A stretch of DNA of 15,337 bases from Dehalococcoidales bacterium (GTDB taxonomy: Bacteria > Chloroflexota > Dehalococcoidia > Dehalococcoidales > UBA3254). Shown here piece after piece: positions 1 through 7,647 of the stretch. The stretch's first letter is position 1. Each line of letters begins with the position of its first letter. The notes below the pieces were generated by a model. That model made no database searches and had not been told where the DNA came from. It worked only from the letters and a program-made list of their open reading frames with translations. The position numbers and the translations under genes were made by a program. Where the stretch lies: assembly GCA_016926695.1 (NCBI GenBank), contig JAFGOB010000065.1, positions 1 through 15,337 of the forward strand, read 5' to 3'.

Positions 1-51
1 ACATAATCCAAACAAACCGCCTATCTTGAATCTAGATGGTCACACAACTAA

Positions 52-1167
52 AGCTATATCCGGTTAATAACAATAGGCCGAAACACTAAAGGAAGCGGTA
101 AGACTAGGGTTCTCACTCTGTTGGAAAAGTTTGCATTTAACATGATTCCGATGAGTAGCATTAGTTCGAGTATCCTATTTCGTTTGATTCAAAATCTAAG
201 AGCCTCGTTAGCTGTAGATGAAGCGGAAACTCTTTTTAGTACCAAAGACCCTGCATCCGCCGAAATAACAAAAATATTAAACTCAGGTTATAAAAAGGGT
301 GCATTAGTATATCGAAGTGTTAAGGATTCTTCTGGTGATTTTAAACCAAAGGGATTTGAGGTCTATTCCCCAAAAGCAATCGCTAGTATCAGGGACTTGG
401 GAGATATGCTGGAAAGCCGTTGTATTCCAATCAATATGCTAAGATCATCTAGTTCAAATCAAAGTAATTTAATAATTACAGATAATTGTGAGCAGTGGGC
501 AAAAACAAGGAGCGACTTGTATTGCCTAGCGTTGATTCATTTTCAAGAGATTAGACAAATATATGAAACCGACACTAGCATCCAGATTTTAAAAAATCGT
601 GATAACGAGTTATGGTTACCATTATTCTCAATTGCAAAATTCTTCGACCAGCTTGGTGTTAGTAACTTGTTAGAGAAAGTGACCACCTATGCTGAAAGCA
701 ATGTTAGAGACAACTCTGGAAGCTCAATATCAGAATTGGAGGAAATATTTCTCAAGTCCCTGGTTATCTTATATAAGAATGGAAATAATGAAGTTTCTTC
801 TATCCAAGTACGTGATGAGATGTACAAAACGCTTGAAGAAGACAGACGTGATACACTCAATACTCAAAGAATTGGATACTTTTTCAAGAATTTCGGTCTA
901 TTAGGAAGTAAGGAATTCAGGAAGCGGAAGTCAGGGGGAATGGTCTACCGTCTAGACACCATCATTTCAAAAGTCAGAGATGTTATGAATAGGTATGGGA
1001 TTGAAAGCGAAGCCATTCAATCTAATTTTTGGGAAATTGAAATTTCTGAAAAACAAAAGGAATATTCATTAGCAAAGACGAATGTATCAGGAAATCTAAA
1101 CTATTCTGTCCCGAATGAGCAGGATGTCATGAAAACAATAGAAGCATATGATAAGCAATTCGGATAA
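52..1167 (+). pseudogene. Phage/plasmid-type primase-helicase ATPase, DUF3631-like, 5' end broken
   Basis: The first in-frame start is TTG at 121, but the same frame is already open from 52, after a stop at 49-51. It encodes an excellent P-loop (KGSGKTR, codons 88-108) that a start at 121 would cut off. Counting from 121, a Walker B motif follows (LAVDEAE, residues 30-36), then ILNSGYKKG with a sensor-type Asn (51-60), and LESRCIPI with a probable arginine finger (97-104). A helical region with ELWLPLFSIAK and a winged-helix-like C-terminus come next. This order matches the ATPase module of primase-helicase proteins of phages and integrative elements, including the DUF3631 group. No ATG lies between the stop at 49 and the P-loop. 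Frame 2 is open from 2 to 64, so a frameshift around 52-64 could join the two frames, either as a mutation or a sequence error. Base composition is AT-rich compared with the core genes to the right. Family call fairly sure; intactness doubtful. Confidence 0.65.
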
Positions 1168-1217
1168 AGTAATGGATGGAATGTATAGTTTGTATAAACA
1201 ACAGGAATAAAAAATCT

Positions 1218-1287
1218 TAGAGTGTGTAGGTTTTATGTGATCTACCTTTTTGAAAGCATACATAGTATACATATCCTACACACTCTA
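1218..1287. repeat. Perfect 13-bp inverted repeat in AT-rich intergenic DNA
   Basis: TAGAGTGTGTAGG at 1218-1230 is matched by its exact reverse complement CCTACACACTCTA at 1275-1287, with 44 bp between. It lies in the 246-bp gap between the primase-helicase remnant and the ribbon-helix-helix gene, where I see no other gene. No T-run follows either arm, so it is not an ordinary intrinsic terminator. It could be a replication or transfer site of the element, a binding site for a dimeric regulator, or a hairpin in a transcript. Confidence 0.6.
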
Positions 1288-1377
1288 CATTATCTATCTG
1301 GATAATAGGAAACCTCGTTTTTTCTCGTATGATCTTGACTAGAATCTGAAAGCATATATCATAAGGCTAATTGAGAC

Positions 1378-1413
1378 TTGACATACATGTATTACATATA
1401 ATACAATATAGAT
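1378..1413 (+). promoter_or_regulatory. Sigma-70-type promoter with internal palindrome, predicted leaderless start
   Basis: A consensus -35 TTGACA (1378-1383) and a -10 TACAAT (1402-1407) are 18 bp apart. The ATG of the next gene begins at 1414, only 6 nt after the -10, so the mRNA would start on or next to the start codon and carry no ribosome-binding site. The palindrome GTATTA-cata-TAATAC (1389-1404) fills the spacer and overlaps the -10. It would suit autorepression by the ribbon-helix-helix protein encoded directly downstream; that link is inference. Confidence 0.65.
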
Positions 1414-1564
1414 ATGAAAGAATTTAAGAGTAAACCTAACATATCAATAAGGATTGACCCTGAAGTATTACATCAAGCGAAAATAGCTGCTGTTACCGCT
1501 AAGATGACGCTAGGCGAATGGTTAGAAGAAGCTATTAACCAGAAGATTCAAAGGAGTAAAGAAA

Positions 1565-1578
<14 letters not shown>
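1414..1578 (+). CDS. Small ribbon-helix-helix (Arc/CopG-like) protein
   Basis: A 54-residue protein. An N-terminal strand NISIRI (residues 9-14) is followed by helix 1 (about 16-28, DPEVLHQAKIAAV) and helix 2 (about 32-46, TLGEWLEEAINQKI). This is the strand-helix-helix pattern of Arc/CopG/MetJ-type dimeric DNA-binding proteins, in which the strand pair enters the major groove. Such proteins act as autoregulators of plasmids, integrative elements and antitoxin operons. No Shine-Dalgarno precedes the ATG, but a promoter ends 6 nt upstream, which suggests leaderless translation. Its 3' end overlaps the start of the HTH gene by 14 bp, so the two are probably translated as a pair. It could be an antitoxin-type regulator, but the partner has no toxin features. 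Fold moderately sure; function inferred. Confidence 0.65.
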
Positions 1579-1848
<270 letters not shown>

Positions 1849-1892
1849 TGATGATCATCGGCGGCACACGGGCCGCCATCCTGAATATTACT

Positions 1893-1922
1893 ATTTTAAC
1901 CCCAATCCCTAATCCTTGTAAA
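1893..1922 (-). promoter_or_regulatory. Promoter of tRNA-Gly
   Basis: On the minus strand, -35 TTTACA (1922-1917) and -10 TAAAAT (1898-1893) are separated by 18 bp, each 5/6 to consensus. Transcription would start near 1886 and give a leader of about 38 nt before the tRNA. The leader contains a GGCGGC/GCCGCC hairpin at about 1861-1876. Confidence 0.55.
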
Positions 1923-2010
1923 GGAGCATTCCGTCCGGACAGTTATCAGTGGTCAGTTGATATTAACAGTTGGGGGGATAATTAAATTTGGCCAATTGTA
2001 AATTGTGGAA

Positions 2011-2063
2011 TTATTTGTCTCTTGAAATTTGTTGGTATCTTGTTACGTATTATTTGTTTCTTG
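2011..2063. repeat. 14-bp direct repeat in T-rich intergenic DNA
   Basis: TTATTTGTCTCTTG (2011-2024) and TTATTTGTTTCTTG (2050-2063) differ at one base and are spaced 39 bp start to start. They lie just upstream of the predicted promoter at 2089. The stretch 1923-2088 holds no gene I can support. These repeats could be regulator sites for the cupin gene or simply low-complexity sequence. Confidence 0.35.
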
Positions 2064-2088
2064 TATCTTTTCCTCTATCCCCCCATGC

Positions 2089-2118
2089 TTGACATCCGCG
2101 CTGCAAGGTGGTTATGAT
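2089..2118 (+). promoter_or_regulatory. Sigma-70-type promoter of the cupin gene
   Basis: TTGACA at 2089-2094 and TATGAT at 2113-2118 are 18 bp apart. This would give a leader of about 150 nt before the cupin start codon at 2275. Confidence 0.55.
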
Positions 2119-2133
2119 GCCTTAATATCTTTT

Positions 2134-2229
2134 CTCTGTGTTATTCGACGGTCTTATATTAAGACGGCCGTATTCGCCTTGCCTGATGTTCTGTGACGGA
2201 CCGGGTTGCTCCCGGTGCTGATCACAGAG
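2134..2229 (+). promoter_or_regulatory. Structured 5' leader of the cupin gene
   Basis: Three pairings are visible. GTCTTA-tat-TAAGAC (2151-2165) is a short hairpin. TCTGTGA (2190-2196) pairs with TCACAGA (2222-2228) and encloses CCGGG-ttgct-CCCGG (2201-2215). CTCTGTG (2134-2140) can instead pair with CACAGAG (2223-2229), which competes with the second stem. The ribosome-binding site AGGAGG (2259-2264) lies 30 nt further on. I recognise no known riboswitch consensus and no terminator U-run, so a regulatory role is inference. Confidence 0.4.
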
Positions 2230-2274
2230 TGGAGAAAAATATTGACCAAATAATTTCGAGGAGGAAAACAAACC

Positions 2275-2709
2275 ATGTCTGAGGGCAAGTACAGTAAACT
2301 GCTTATGCCGGCGGAGATCAAAGTCATGCGCGAGGGCGATTTGCCGGTGGTGTCCTTTAATGCCGGCAAGTGCGGGATAGAGGCGTCATGGGGCATTCTG
2401 CCTGCTACACAGCCGGTGGACGAGGAGACCAGGATGAAGCTTTTTGAAAATCCCCATAAACACCCCCATCACCAGTTCATCACCTATTTCGGCAGCAATC
2501 CCTATAACCTGGGGGAGTTTGATGCCGAGATATCGATCTGTCTGGGAGAAGAAAAGGAGGAGTATATCATCAACCGTCCGACGGTCATACATTTTCCTCC
2601 CAATGTTGTTCACGGGTACGGAAAGACCCCCCACCGCGTCGGCAAGCCGGTCTATCACCTTGACCTGAACTTTTCATCGCAGTATACCAGGGTTAACATT
2701 CCTGATTAA
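2275..2709 (+). CDS. Cupin-fold protein, 144 residues
   Basis: The start is fixed by a strong AGGAGG 10 nt before the ATG. The protein has a histidine-rich first motif HKHPHHQF (residues 61-68) with acidic partners in GEFDAE (80-85). A second motif, VIHFPPNVVHGY (105-115), carries H106 and H113, and a further histidine lies in VYHLDL (126-131). Two spaced His/Glu motifs before and after a beta-rich stretch are typical of metal-binding cupins, which include dioxygenases, isomerases and sugar- or ligand-binding regulators; nothing here picks a substrate. No signal peptide or membrane segment is seen, so it is probably cytoplasmic. It is transcribed alone from its own promoter with a structured leader, and it faces the histidine kinase gene tail to tail. 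Fold moderately confident, function unknown. Confidence 0.7.
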   Translation: MSEGKYSKLLMPAEIKVMREGDLPVVSFNAGKCGIEASWGILPATQPVDEETRMKLFENPHKHPHHQFITYFGSNPYNLGEFDAEISICLGEEKEEYIINRPTVIHFPPNVVHGYGKTPHRVGKPVYHLDLNFSSQYTRVNIPD

Positions 2710-2782
2710 TAACCGGGAGACGAATTGAAAGCCTGGAAGTCAGGGCGGATGGCATTCCGGATGGATGTTGTGCGCCTGCAAT

Positions 2783-5092
2783 TCAGGAGACATTTAACGG
2801 CAGGCTGAAGCTGAAAGTGCTCCCTTTGCCCGGTTCGCTTTTAACCCAGATTTTCCCGCCGTGGGCCTCGACGATCTGTTTGCAGACCGCCAGCCCCAGT
2901 CCGATGCCGGGGAATTTTTGCCTGTCCTGCTCCACCCGGTGATACGGCTGGAATATCTTTACCTTTTCTTCGGCGGAAATGCCTATTCCTTTGTCTGTTA
3001 TGTTGAAAATGAGTCTTTTGGTTTCGGCTGTTATTTCCATGGTGATATCGGTCCCCGGAGCGAATTTACTGGCGTTTGACAGCAAATTGATCAATACTTG
3101 TTCGATGCGTGAATCGTCTATCTCGATTTCCGGCAGCCTGTCGGGTATATCCAGCATGAGCCGCTGGTTCTTTGCTTCGAGGGTAGGTTCGAAACGCGAG
3201 ATTACGCCTCTGATAAACCTGTACACATTAACTTTCTCTTTTCTCAGCTTGAACGTCCCCCTGGAGTACCTGGCGACTTCCAGCAGCTCTTCAAGCCGCG
3301 AGGCCAGCGCCTGGGCGCTGACATGGATGTTTTCGGAGATCCGTTTGAGCGTCTTCTCATGCCCTTTTTCAAGAATAGCTCTGAGCATTGAAGTAGAGGC
3401 CAGGATAGGAGTCAGAGGCGTTCTCAATTCATGGGCCAGAACGTCAATAAAAAGTCCCCTGGCACGGGCTTCCTCCTGGAGTTCTTCCCTCTGTTTTTTC
3501 TCATTTTCATAGAGCGTCATCACCGCTTGTTCCATGCGTTTTCTCCCGGTGATATCCCGGCAAACGCAGAAAATCAGCTTTTGTTCCGCATATACAGCCC
3601 CGTTGGTGCTGATTTCAACATCGTATGAAGTGCCGTCTTTACGGCGGTGTACCGTTTCGAAATGATCGCCTTTTTCGTTTACATTTGAAAGCATTTCTTT
3701 GAGATGTGAGGCCGAAAAGTGGAAATCCCAGTCCCGGACGTTCAGATGTTTGACTTCCTCGGGAGAATAGCCGATCATCTCGGCAAAACGCCTGTTGCTT
3801 TCATAGACATTTCCTGACTGGTCGAGTATCACGATGCCGTCTATCGACTGGTCGATCAGTATACGCCGCCGGGTAGCATCATCGGCCTGCACGGACTCCG
3901 TTCTTTTCCGTTCGGTAATATCACGCACAATTCCCTCTATGCCCGCCAGATTTCCCGAAGCATCGTAAAGTGGATTGGCCTGCTCTTCAGCCCAGATAAA
4001 AGACCCGTCTTTCCTTCTCCAGCGCATTTCCCTGGCTATGCCGGTGATGTCAGTCAAATTCGTCTCCGGATTTACTCCGCCTTCATGGTCGTGTCGCAAG
4101 TTTTCCAGAATACCCGGATCGCGGTAGTGTTCTTCGGGAGTATAGCCGGTAAAGGCCAGGGCTGACGGACTTATGTATTCAAGTTCGATATGTGGCCGCA
4201 GACGCAGCCTGAAAATCAGGTCTTTGGCGTTTTCGGCCAGCAGGCGAAAAAGTTCCTCGCTTTTTTTCAGTTTCTCCTGGGCCAGTTTACGGTCTGAAAC
4301 GTCACTTAAAATATTTAAAGTTGCAGGTTTTCCTTCCCATACAATAGCCGCTCCGCTGGCTTCAATCCACCTGGTGGTATTATCTTTTGTCATCACCCTT
4401 AACTCGTATACAGGAATCGGCCCGTATCCTTTGAGTCTGCGATTGTAATTAAGAGATACCGTTTCCAGGTCGTCGGGATGAACGAAAGCGGAAAAATGCC
4501 GGTCAAGCATTTCCTGCTCGGAATATCCTGTCATGGTTGTACCTTTATGGTTGACAAACTTGACCCGTCCATCCTGGACAACAACCACGGCTTCATTGGC
4601 GTTTTCAATCAGCAAACGGTATTTCTCTTCCGAAGCCCTTAAAGCTTCCTCAGTTTTTTTTCTTTCGGTGATATCCTCCAGCAGGACCAGCAGGCTTGGC
4701 TGGTTGTCTATTTCAATTTGTTCAATATTGGCGCTGAATGTGATTACCTGCCCGTTTTTCGCAATAAAGGGTATTTCCATATCCCGTACTCGCCCTTCCC
4801 GGGCCAGTTTCTTGATTATCTCCTCTCTCTGCTCCGGATTATGCCATAGTCCTAGCTCAAACGAGGTATGTCCTATTGCTTCTTTACGGCTGTATCCGAG
4901 GACTGTTGAAAATGCTTCGTTTACCTCAAGATAACGTCCGTCCTTCAGGCTTGAGATCCCGATTACAAGCGGGCTTTTTTGAAAAGCCTTATAAAAAATT
5001 TCCTCTGTTGAACCGGATAAAGACCGGCTGGAGTTGCCGGAAGGCTGATTCAGGATATTATTACTATCCTGGAGGATATTATTGTTATCCAT
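2783..5092 (-). CDS. Soluble hybrid-free sensor histidine kinase with four PAS domains
   Basis: I chose the ATG at 5092 because GAGGAA lies 8 nt upstream; an upstream TTG at 5125 has no such site. The 769-residue protein has PAS domains at about 30-144, 152-270, 278-396 and 408-518. The first three end in DITERK or DVSDRK and the fourth in DITGRK, which are PAS/PAC junctions. A coiled coil (520-545) leads to a HisKA domain with phosphoacceptor H554 in AHELRTP. The HATPase domain has N673 in the N box (LSNASKF), DKGIGI (700-705) and GIGLGLA (729-735). No transmembrane segment or receiver domain is present, so it should sense an intracellular signal and phosphorylate a separate regulator. None is encoded nearby, so it is an orphan kinase. 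Ligands of the PAS domains cannot be told from sequence. Very sure of the family. Confidence 0.95.
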   Translation of the reverse strand: MDNNNILQDSNNILNQPSGNSSRSLSGSTEEIFYKAFQKSPLVIGISSLKDGRYLEVNEAFSTVLGYSRKEAIGHTSFELGLWHNPEQREEIIKKLAREGRVRDMEIPFIAKNGQVITFSANIEQIEIDNQPSLLVLLEDITERKKTEEALRASEEKYRLLIENANEAVVVVQDGRVKFVNHKGTTMTGYSEQEMLDRHFSAFVHPDDLETVSLNYNRRLKGYGPIPVYELRVMTKDNTTRWIEASGAAIVWEGKPATLNILSDVSDRKLAQEKLKKSEELFRLLAENAKDLIFRLRLRPHIELEYISPSALAFTGYTPEEHYRDPGILENLRHDHEGGVNPETNLTDITGIAREMRWRRKDGSFIWAEEQANPLYDASGNLAGIEGIVRDITERKRTESVQADDATRRRILIDQSIDGIVILDQSGNVYESNRRFAEMIGYSPEEVKHLNVRDWDFHFSASHLKEMLSNVNEKGDHFETVHRRKDGTSYDVEISTNGAVYAEQKLIFCVCRDITGRKRMEQAVMTLYENEKKQREELQEEARARGLFIDVLAHELRTPLTPILASTSMLRAILEKGHEKTLKRISENIHVSAQALASRLEELLEVARYSRGTFKLRKEKVNVYRFIRGVISRFEPTLEAKNQRLMLDIPDRLPEIEIDDSRIEQVLINLLSNASKFAPGTDITMEITAETKRLIFNITDKGIGISAEEKVKIFQPYHRVEQDRQKFPGIGLGLAVCKQIVEAHGGKIWVKSEPGKGSTFSFSLPLNVS

Positions 5093-5245
5093 TATCGTAG
5101 TTCCTCGACATAAAACGTTTAACAAGACCGGTCTTTGTACTGCAATCTATAATACAGCTTGCAGGTTAAGCGGTGCGCGACCGTCTTTTTTGCCGATTTT
5201 GCTAACATAATCTCAGATTTTTATTGCGGGGTCAATTCCTTCCGG

Positions 5246-5620
5246 TCAGTACTGGCCGTACTCTTCCAGGGCGTTTTCGATAAGTTCCAGCCGTTTGCAG
5301 TGTAAATGTTCATCAAGCTCGACAGCAATCAGATCGATTTGCCAGGTTGGAGGCAGGTGTTCATGGTACTGGCGGTAATGCTGGGCCGCTCGTTCCAGGT
5401 GTTTCATCTTGCTGCGGGTAATGGACTCTTCCGGCGTGCCGAAAGTGAGGCTGGTTTTGGTGCGGACTTCAACAAATACCAGGCGGTCTTTGTGCAGGGC
5501 GACGATATCTATCTCTCCGCGAGGACAGCGGTAATTGGTCTGAAGGATGCGATAGCCTTTCTTTATCAAATAGTCACGGGCCAGTTTTTCACCCTGTATC
5601 CCTGTATCTTTGCGGTTCAT
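5246..5620 (-). CDS. yraN: YraN family (UPF0102) endonuclease-like protein
   Basis: A 124-residue protein of normal length for this family. It shows the signature residues of the restriction-endonuclease-like fold: E11 in GEKLARDYL, the pair E36/D38 in RGEIDIVA, and E51 with K55 in FVEVRTK. The conserved G-x-P-x-x-S-I and the K-x-x-x-L-x-R-A-A helix follow. The family is widespread in bacteria and is suspected to act on DNA, but its biochemical role is not settled. The ATG overlaps the last bases of rnhB by 4 bp, so translation is coupled, and the gene is the last of the mnmA-rnhB-yraN operon. The rnhB-yraN neighbourhood is common across bacteria, which supports the call. Confidence 0.92.
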   Translation of the reverse strand: MNRKDTGIQGEKLARDYLIKKGYRILQTNYRCPRGEIDIVALHKDRLVFVEVRTKTSLTFGTPEESITRSKMKHLERAAQHYRQYHEHLPPTWQIDLIAVELDEHLHCKRLELIENALEEYGQY

Positions 5621-6291
5621 TCTGCTTTTTCCAGTAGAGTATTGAAAGATAATTGGGCGATATTTCTAACCGGGTGGAACAGCCGGCGGTGGATAGTTGA
5701 AGGACCCAGTTTACGCAGGCAGGCCAGATGTTCCTCCGTACCGTAGCCTTTATGGCGTTCCAGAGCGTATCCGGGGTATTTTGCAGCCAGCTTAACCATC
5801 AGGCGGTCACGAAAAACCTTGGCTACGATTGAGGCGCAGGCGATTGAAAAGCAGAGAGTATCACCATTTTTCACTCCTTTCTGGGGAATGTTCAGGTCCG
5901 GCAGCGAAAAATAGTCTATTAACAGATAGTCCGGACGTGGTAAAAGGCTTTCAACTGCGCGGTGTACGGCCAGGCCTACCGCCCTGGTCATTCCCAGGGC
6001 ATCTATTAGATAGGGCTCAACCATGCCTGTGCCTATAGAGACGGCGGCTTCATGGATATAGGGTGAAAGATATTCCCGCTGTGCGGGCGAAAGCAGTTTG
6101 CTGTCCCTGACGTACCGGGACCAGTCTGCGTCAATTTCCGACGGGAAAATAACAGCCGAAGCGACCACGGGACCGGCCAGGCAGCCGCGCCCCACTTCGT
6201 CAATACCGGCCACCAGCCGGTAACCCTGTTCCCTGCACCGGATCTCCTGTTTGTAATCCGGACAGGGCGATGAACTAGTCCGTTTCTGCAA
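5617..6291 (-). CDS. rnhB: Ribonuclease HII
   Basis: RNase HII cuts RNA in RNA/DNA hybrids and starts the removal of single ribonucleotides from DNA. The catalytic acidic residues are visible as D31-E32 in GIDEVGRG, D126 in LLIDYF and D162 in KVFRDRL. The family blocks RDSKLLSPAQRE (62-73), CASIVAK (152-158) and HKGYGT (180-185) are also present. The length of 224 is normal. The start is a TTG at 6291 with GGAGG 5 nt upstream, inside the end of mnmA (17-bp overlap). It lies between mnmA and yraN in a tightly packed operon. The N-terminal 20 residues, before the conserved core, are poorly conserved in this family, so a slightly later start cannot be excluded. Confidence 0.96.
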   Translation of the reverse strand: MQKRTSSSPCPDYKQEIRCREQGYRLVAGIDEVGRGCLAGPVVASAVIFPSEIDADWSRYVRDSKLLSPAQREYLSPYIHEAAVSIGTGMVEPYLIDALGMTRAVGLAVHRAVESLLPRPDYLLIDYFSLPDLNIPQKGVKNGDTLCFSIACASIVAKVFRDRLMVKLAAKYPGYALERHKGYGTEEHLACLRKLGPSTIHRRLFHPVRNIAQLSFNTLLEKAE

Positions 6292-7318
6292 TGATGCCTC
6301 CGCCGAGTACCCTGTTTTCCTGGTAAAAGACTACTGATTGACCCGGGGCGATAGCCCGCTGGGGTTGTGTGAAGCTTACCCGCGCAATACCGTTTTCGAT
6401 CTGCAATGAAGCCTCGCTTTCAGGCGAACGGTAGCGGACCCTGGCTTTTACTTTGATGTTTTCTTGCGGCAGCCTGCCTGATACCCAGTGCAGGTTGAAG
6501 GCTGTGAGGGTATGCTTGAAGAGCAAGGAAGCAGGCCCGATTACCAGCCTGTTGGCTGCCGGCTCCATCTTGATGACATATAACGGTTCGCGCGCGCTGA
6601 CTCCCATCCCCTGCCGTTGGCCTATGGTGTAAAAAGGCAGGCCGCGGTGGCGGCCCAGCACCTGGCCCGAGCTGTCGACTATATCTCCCGGTGAAGACGG
6701 GATATGAGCGGACATAAAAGCCTGGTAACTACCTTCCGGGATAAAGCAGATGTCCCGGCTTTCATGCCTGGCGTAGGCCATTATATCCAAACCGGAAGCG
6801 ATCTTTTTTACCCCGGTTTTGGGCAGTTCTCCTACCGGGAAAAGTATATGTTTCAGCTCTCTTTGTCCCAGTAGATAGAGAAAATAGCTCTGGTCTTTGC
6901 ACGGGTCTCTGCCTTTAAGCAGCCGGTATTCGTCTCCCTCCGCTGATATTCCGGCATAATGCCCCGTGGCGAGGTAACGACCTCCCATCTCAAGTACTTT
7001 GTCCATCAGCAGGCCGAACTTGATTTTTGTATTACAGCGGACGCAGGGATTGGGAGTATGGCCCTGGCCGTATTCATGGTAATAATACTCCATAACCTGA
7101 GAACGGAACTCGTTTTCCAGGTTTAAATAGACCAGTGGAATATCCAGCCGCCGGCAGGTATGCTCCAGGTGGGCTTTTTCTTTCTCATCGTTTATTCCGC
7201 TATCCCCGGTCAACAAAAGATGAATACCGGTGACTGCGAAACCGGCCTGTTTAAGAAGATAAGCCGAAACCGAGGAATCTACTCCGCCGCTCATGGCCAC
7301 AAAAACGCGTTCAGACAT
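6275..7318 (-). CDS. mnmA: tRNA-specific 2-thiouridylase MnmA
   Basis: MnmA adds sulfur to uridine 34 of tRNAs for Lys, Glu and Gln, using ATP to adenylate the base and a relayed persulfide. The PP-loop SGGVDSS is at residues 10-16. The catalytic cysteine is C92 in NPCVRCN, and the persulfide-relay cysteine is C191 in DICFIPEG. GHYAG and KDQSYFLYLL, both tRNA- and ATP-proximal in the family, are also present. The length of 347 fits the short (non-eukaryotic) type. It is the first gene of the leftward operon. A -10 TATAAT ends 6 nt before its ATG and no ribosome-binding site is evident, so the transcript is probably leaderless. Confidence 0.97.
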   Translation of the reverse strand: MSERVFVAMSGGVDSSVSAYLLKQAGFAVTGIHLLLTGDSGINDEKEKAHLEHTCRRLDIPLVYLNLENEFRSQVMEYYYHEYGQGHTPNPCVRCNTKIKFGLLMDKVLEMGGRYLATGHYAGISAEGDEYRLLKGRDPCKDQSYFLYLLGQRELKHILFPVGELPKTGVKKIASGLDIMAYARHESRDICFIPEGSYQAFMSAHIPSSPGDIVDSSGQVLGRHRGLPFYTIGQRQGMGVSAREPLYVIKMEPAANRLVIGPASLLFKHTLTAFNLHWVSGRLPQENIKVKARVRYRSPESEASLQIENGIARVSFTQPQRAIAPGQSVVFYQENRVLGGGIIAETD

Positions 7319-7324
7319 GACACC

Positions 7325-7354
7325 ATTATAGCAGACCGCCTTTATCCCTGTAAT
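7325..7354 (-). promoter_or_regulatory. Promoter of mnmA-rnhB-yraN, predicted leaderless
   Basis: On the minus strand a perfect -10 TATAAT (7330-7325) has ATTACA (4/6) 18 bp upstream. Only GGTGTC separates the -10 from the ATG at 7318, so the start site falls on or beside the first base of the start codon. The geometry is the same as at 1402-1414. Confidence 0.55.
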
Positions 7355-7390
7355 CGCGTTAAATGCGTATCATGCAGTCGCTGCGACCGC

Positions 7391-7571
7391 GTATTGAAGA
7401 CTCTCCACGGAACGTGGCTGTATCTATTCCCCTATTCCGGTCTACTTTCAGGTCCCGCTGTAGTAGACCCTTGATCCACCATCTGAAGAGGCTGATCAAG
7501 CCTGAGTATTTTCACCAAATTGGTGTAGAAACCTCATGCCTAATTGAGGCTATTAGATGGCGGATCAGGGT
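7391..7571. other. Intergenic segment packed with inverted repeats, cloverleaf-like
   Basis: This stretch lies between the divergent mnmA and CPBP promoters and contains no gene I can support. It holds a CCACG-gaa-CGTGG hairpin (about 7406-7418) and GGTCTAC/GTAGACC (7439-7445 with 7463-7469). A long stem follows, in which 7467-7484 pairs with 7555-7571 over about 16 positions with one mismatch (7478/7561) and one bulge (7471). Inside that stem are three smaller hairpins: AGGCT/AGCCT (7489-7503), CACC/GGTG (7513-7525) and CCTCA/TGAGG (7532-7549). Such density suggests a small non-coding RNA or a palindromic repeat element; the strand is undetermined. Confidence 0.4.
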
Positions 7572-7584
7572 AGACTGGACTTTG

Positions 7585-7625
7585 TTGAACTGGTAATATA
7601 AAACAAGATAATTCTATTACCAGTT
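7585..7625 (+). promoter_or_regulatory. CPBP gene promoter inside an 11-bp dyad
   Basis: TTGAAC (7585-7590) and GATAAT (7607-7612) are spaced 16 bp. A perfect inverted repeat AACTGGTAATA / TATTACCAGTT (7588-7598 and 7615-7625) has one arm over the -35 region and the other over the expected start site near 7619. This is the layout of a repressor operator. The arms could also form a hairpin if transcription started further upstream. Confidence 0.5.
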
Positions 7626-7647
7626 TATCATTATTGCAGGAGCAGGA

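Noticed and set aside
1940..1971. CAGTT-rich stretch with three short direct copies
   Set aside because: The pentamers are too short and irregularly spaced to count as a supported repeat.
2154..2658. Minus-strand open frames over the cupin gene
   Set aside because: They lie in other frames of a convincing cupin gene with an excellent ribosome-binding site, and their peptides show no domain.
2861..5100. Several plus-strand open frames inside the histidine kinase
   Set aside because: Low-complexity Ser-, Phe- or Leu-rich peptides antisense to a long PAS/kinase gene.
5093..5125. TTG at 5125 as kinase start
   Set aside because: The added 11 residues precede a much better ATG with GAGGAA at the right distance.
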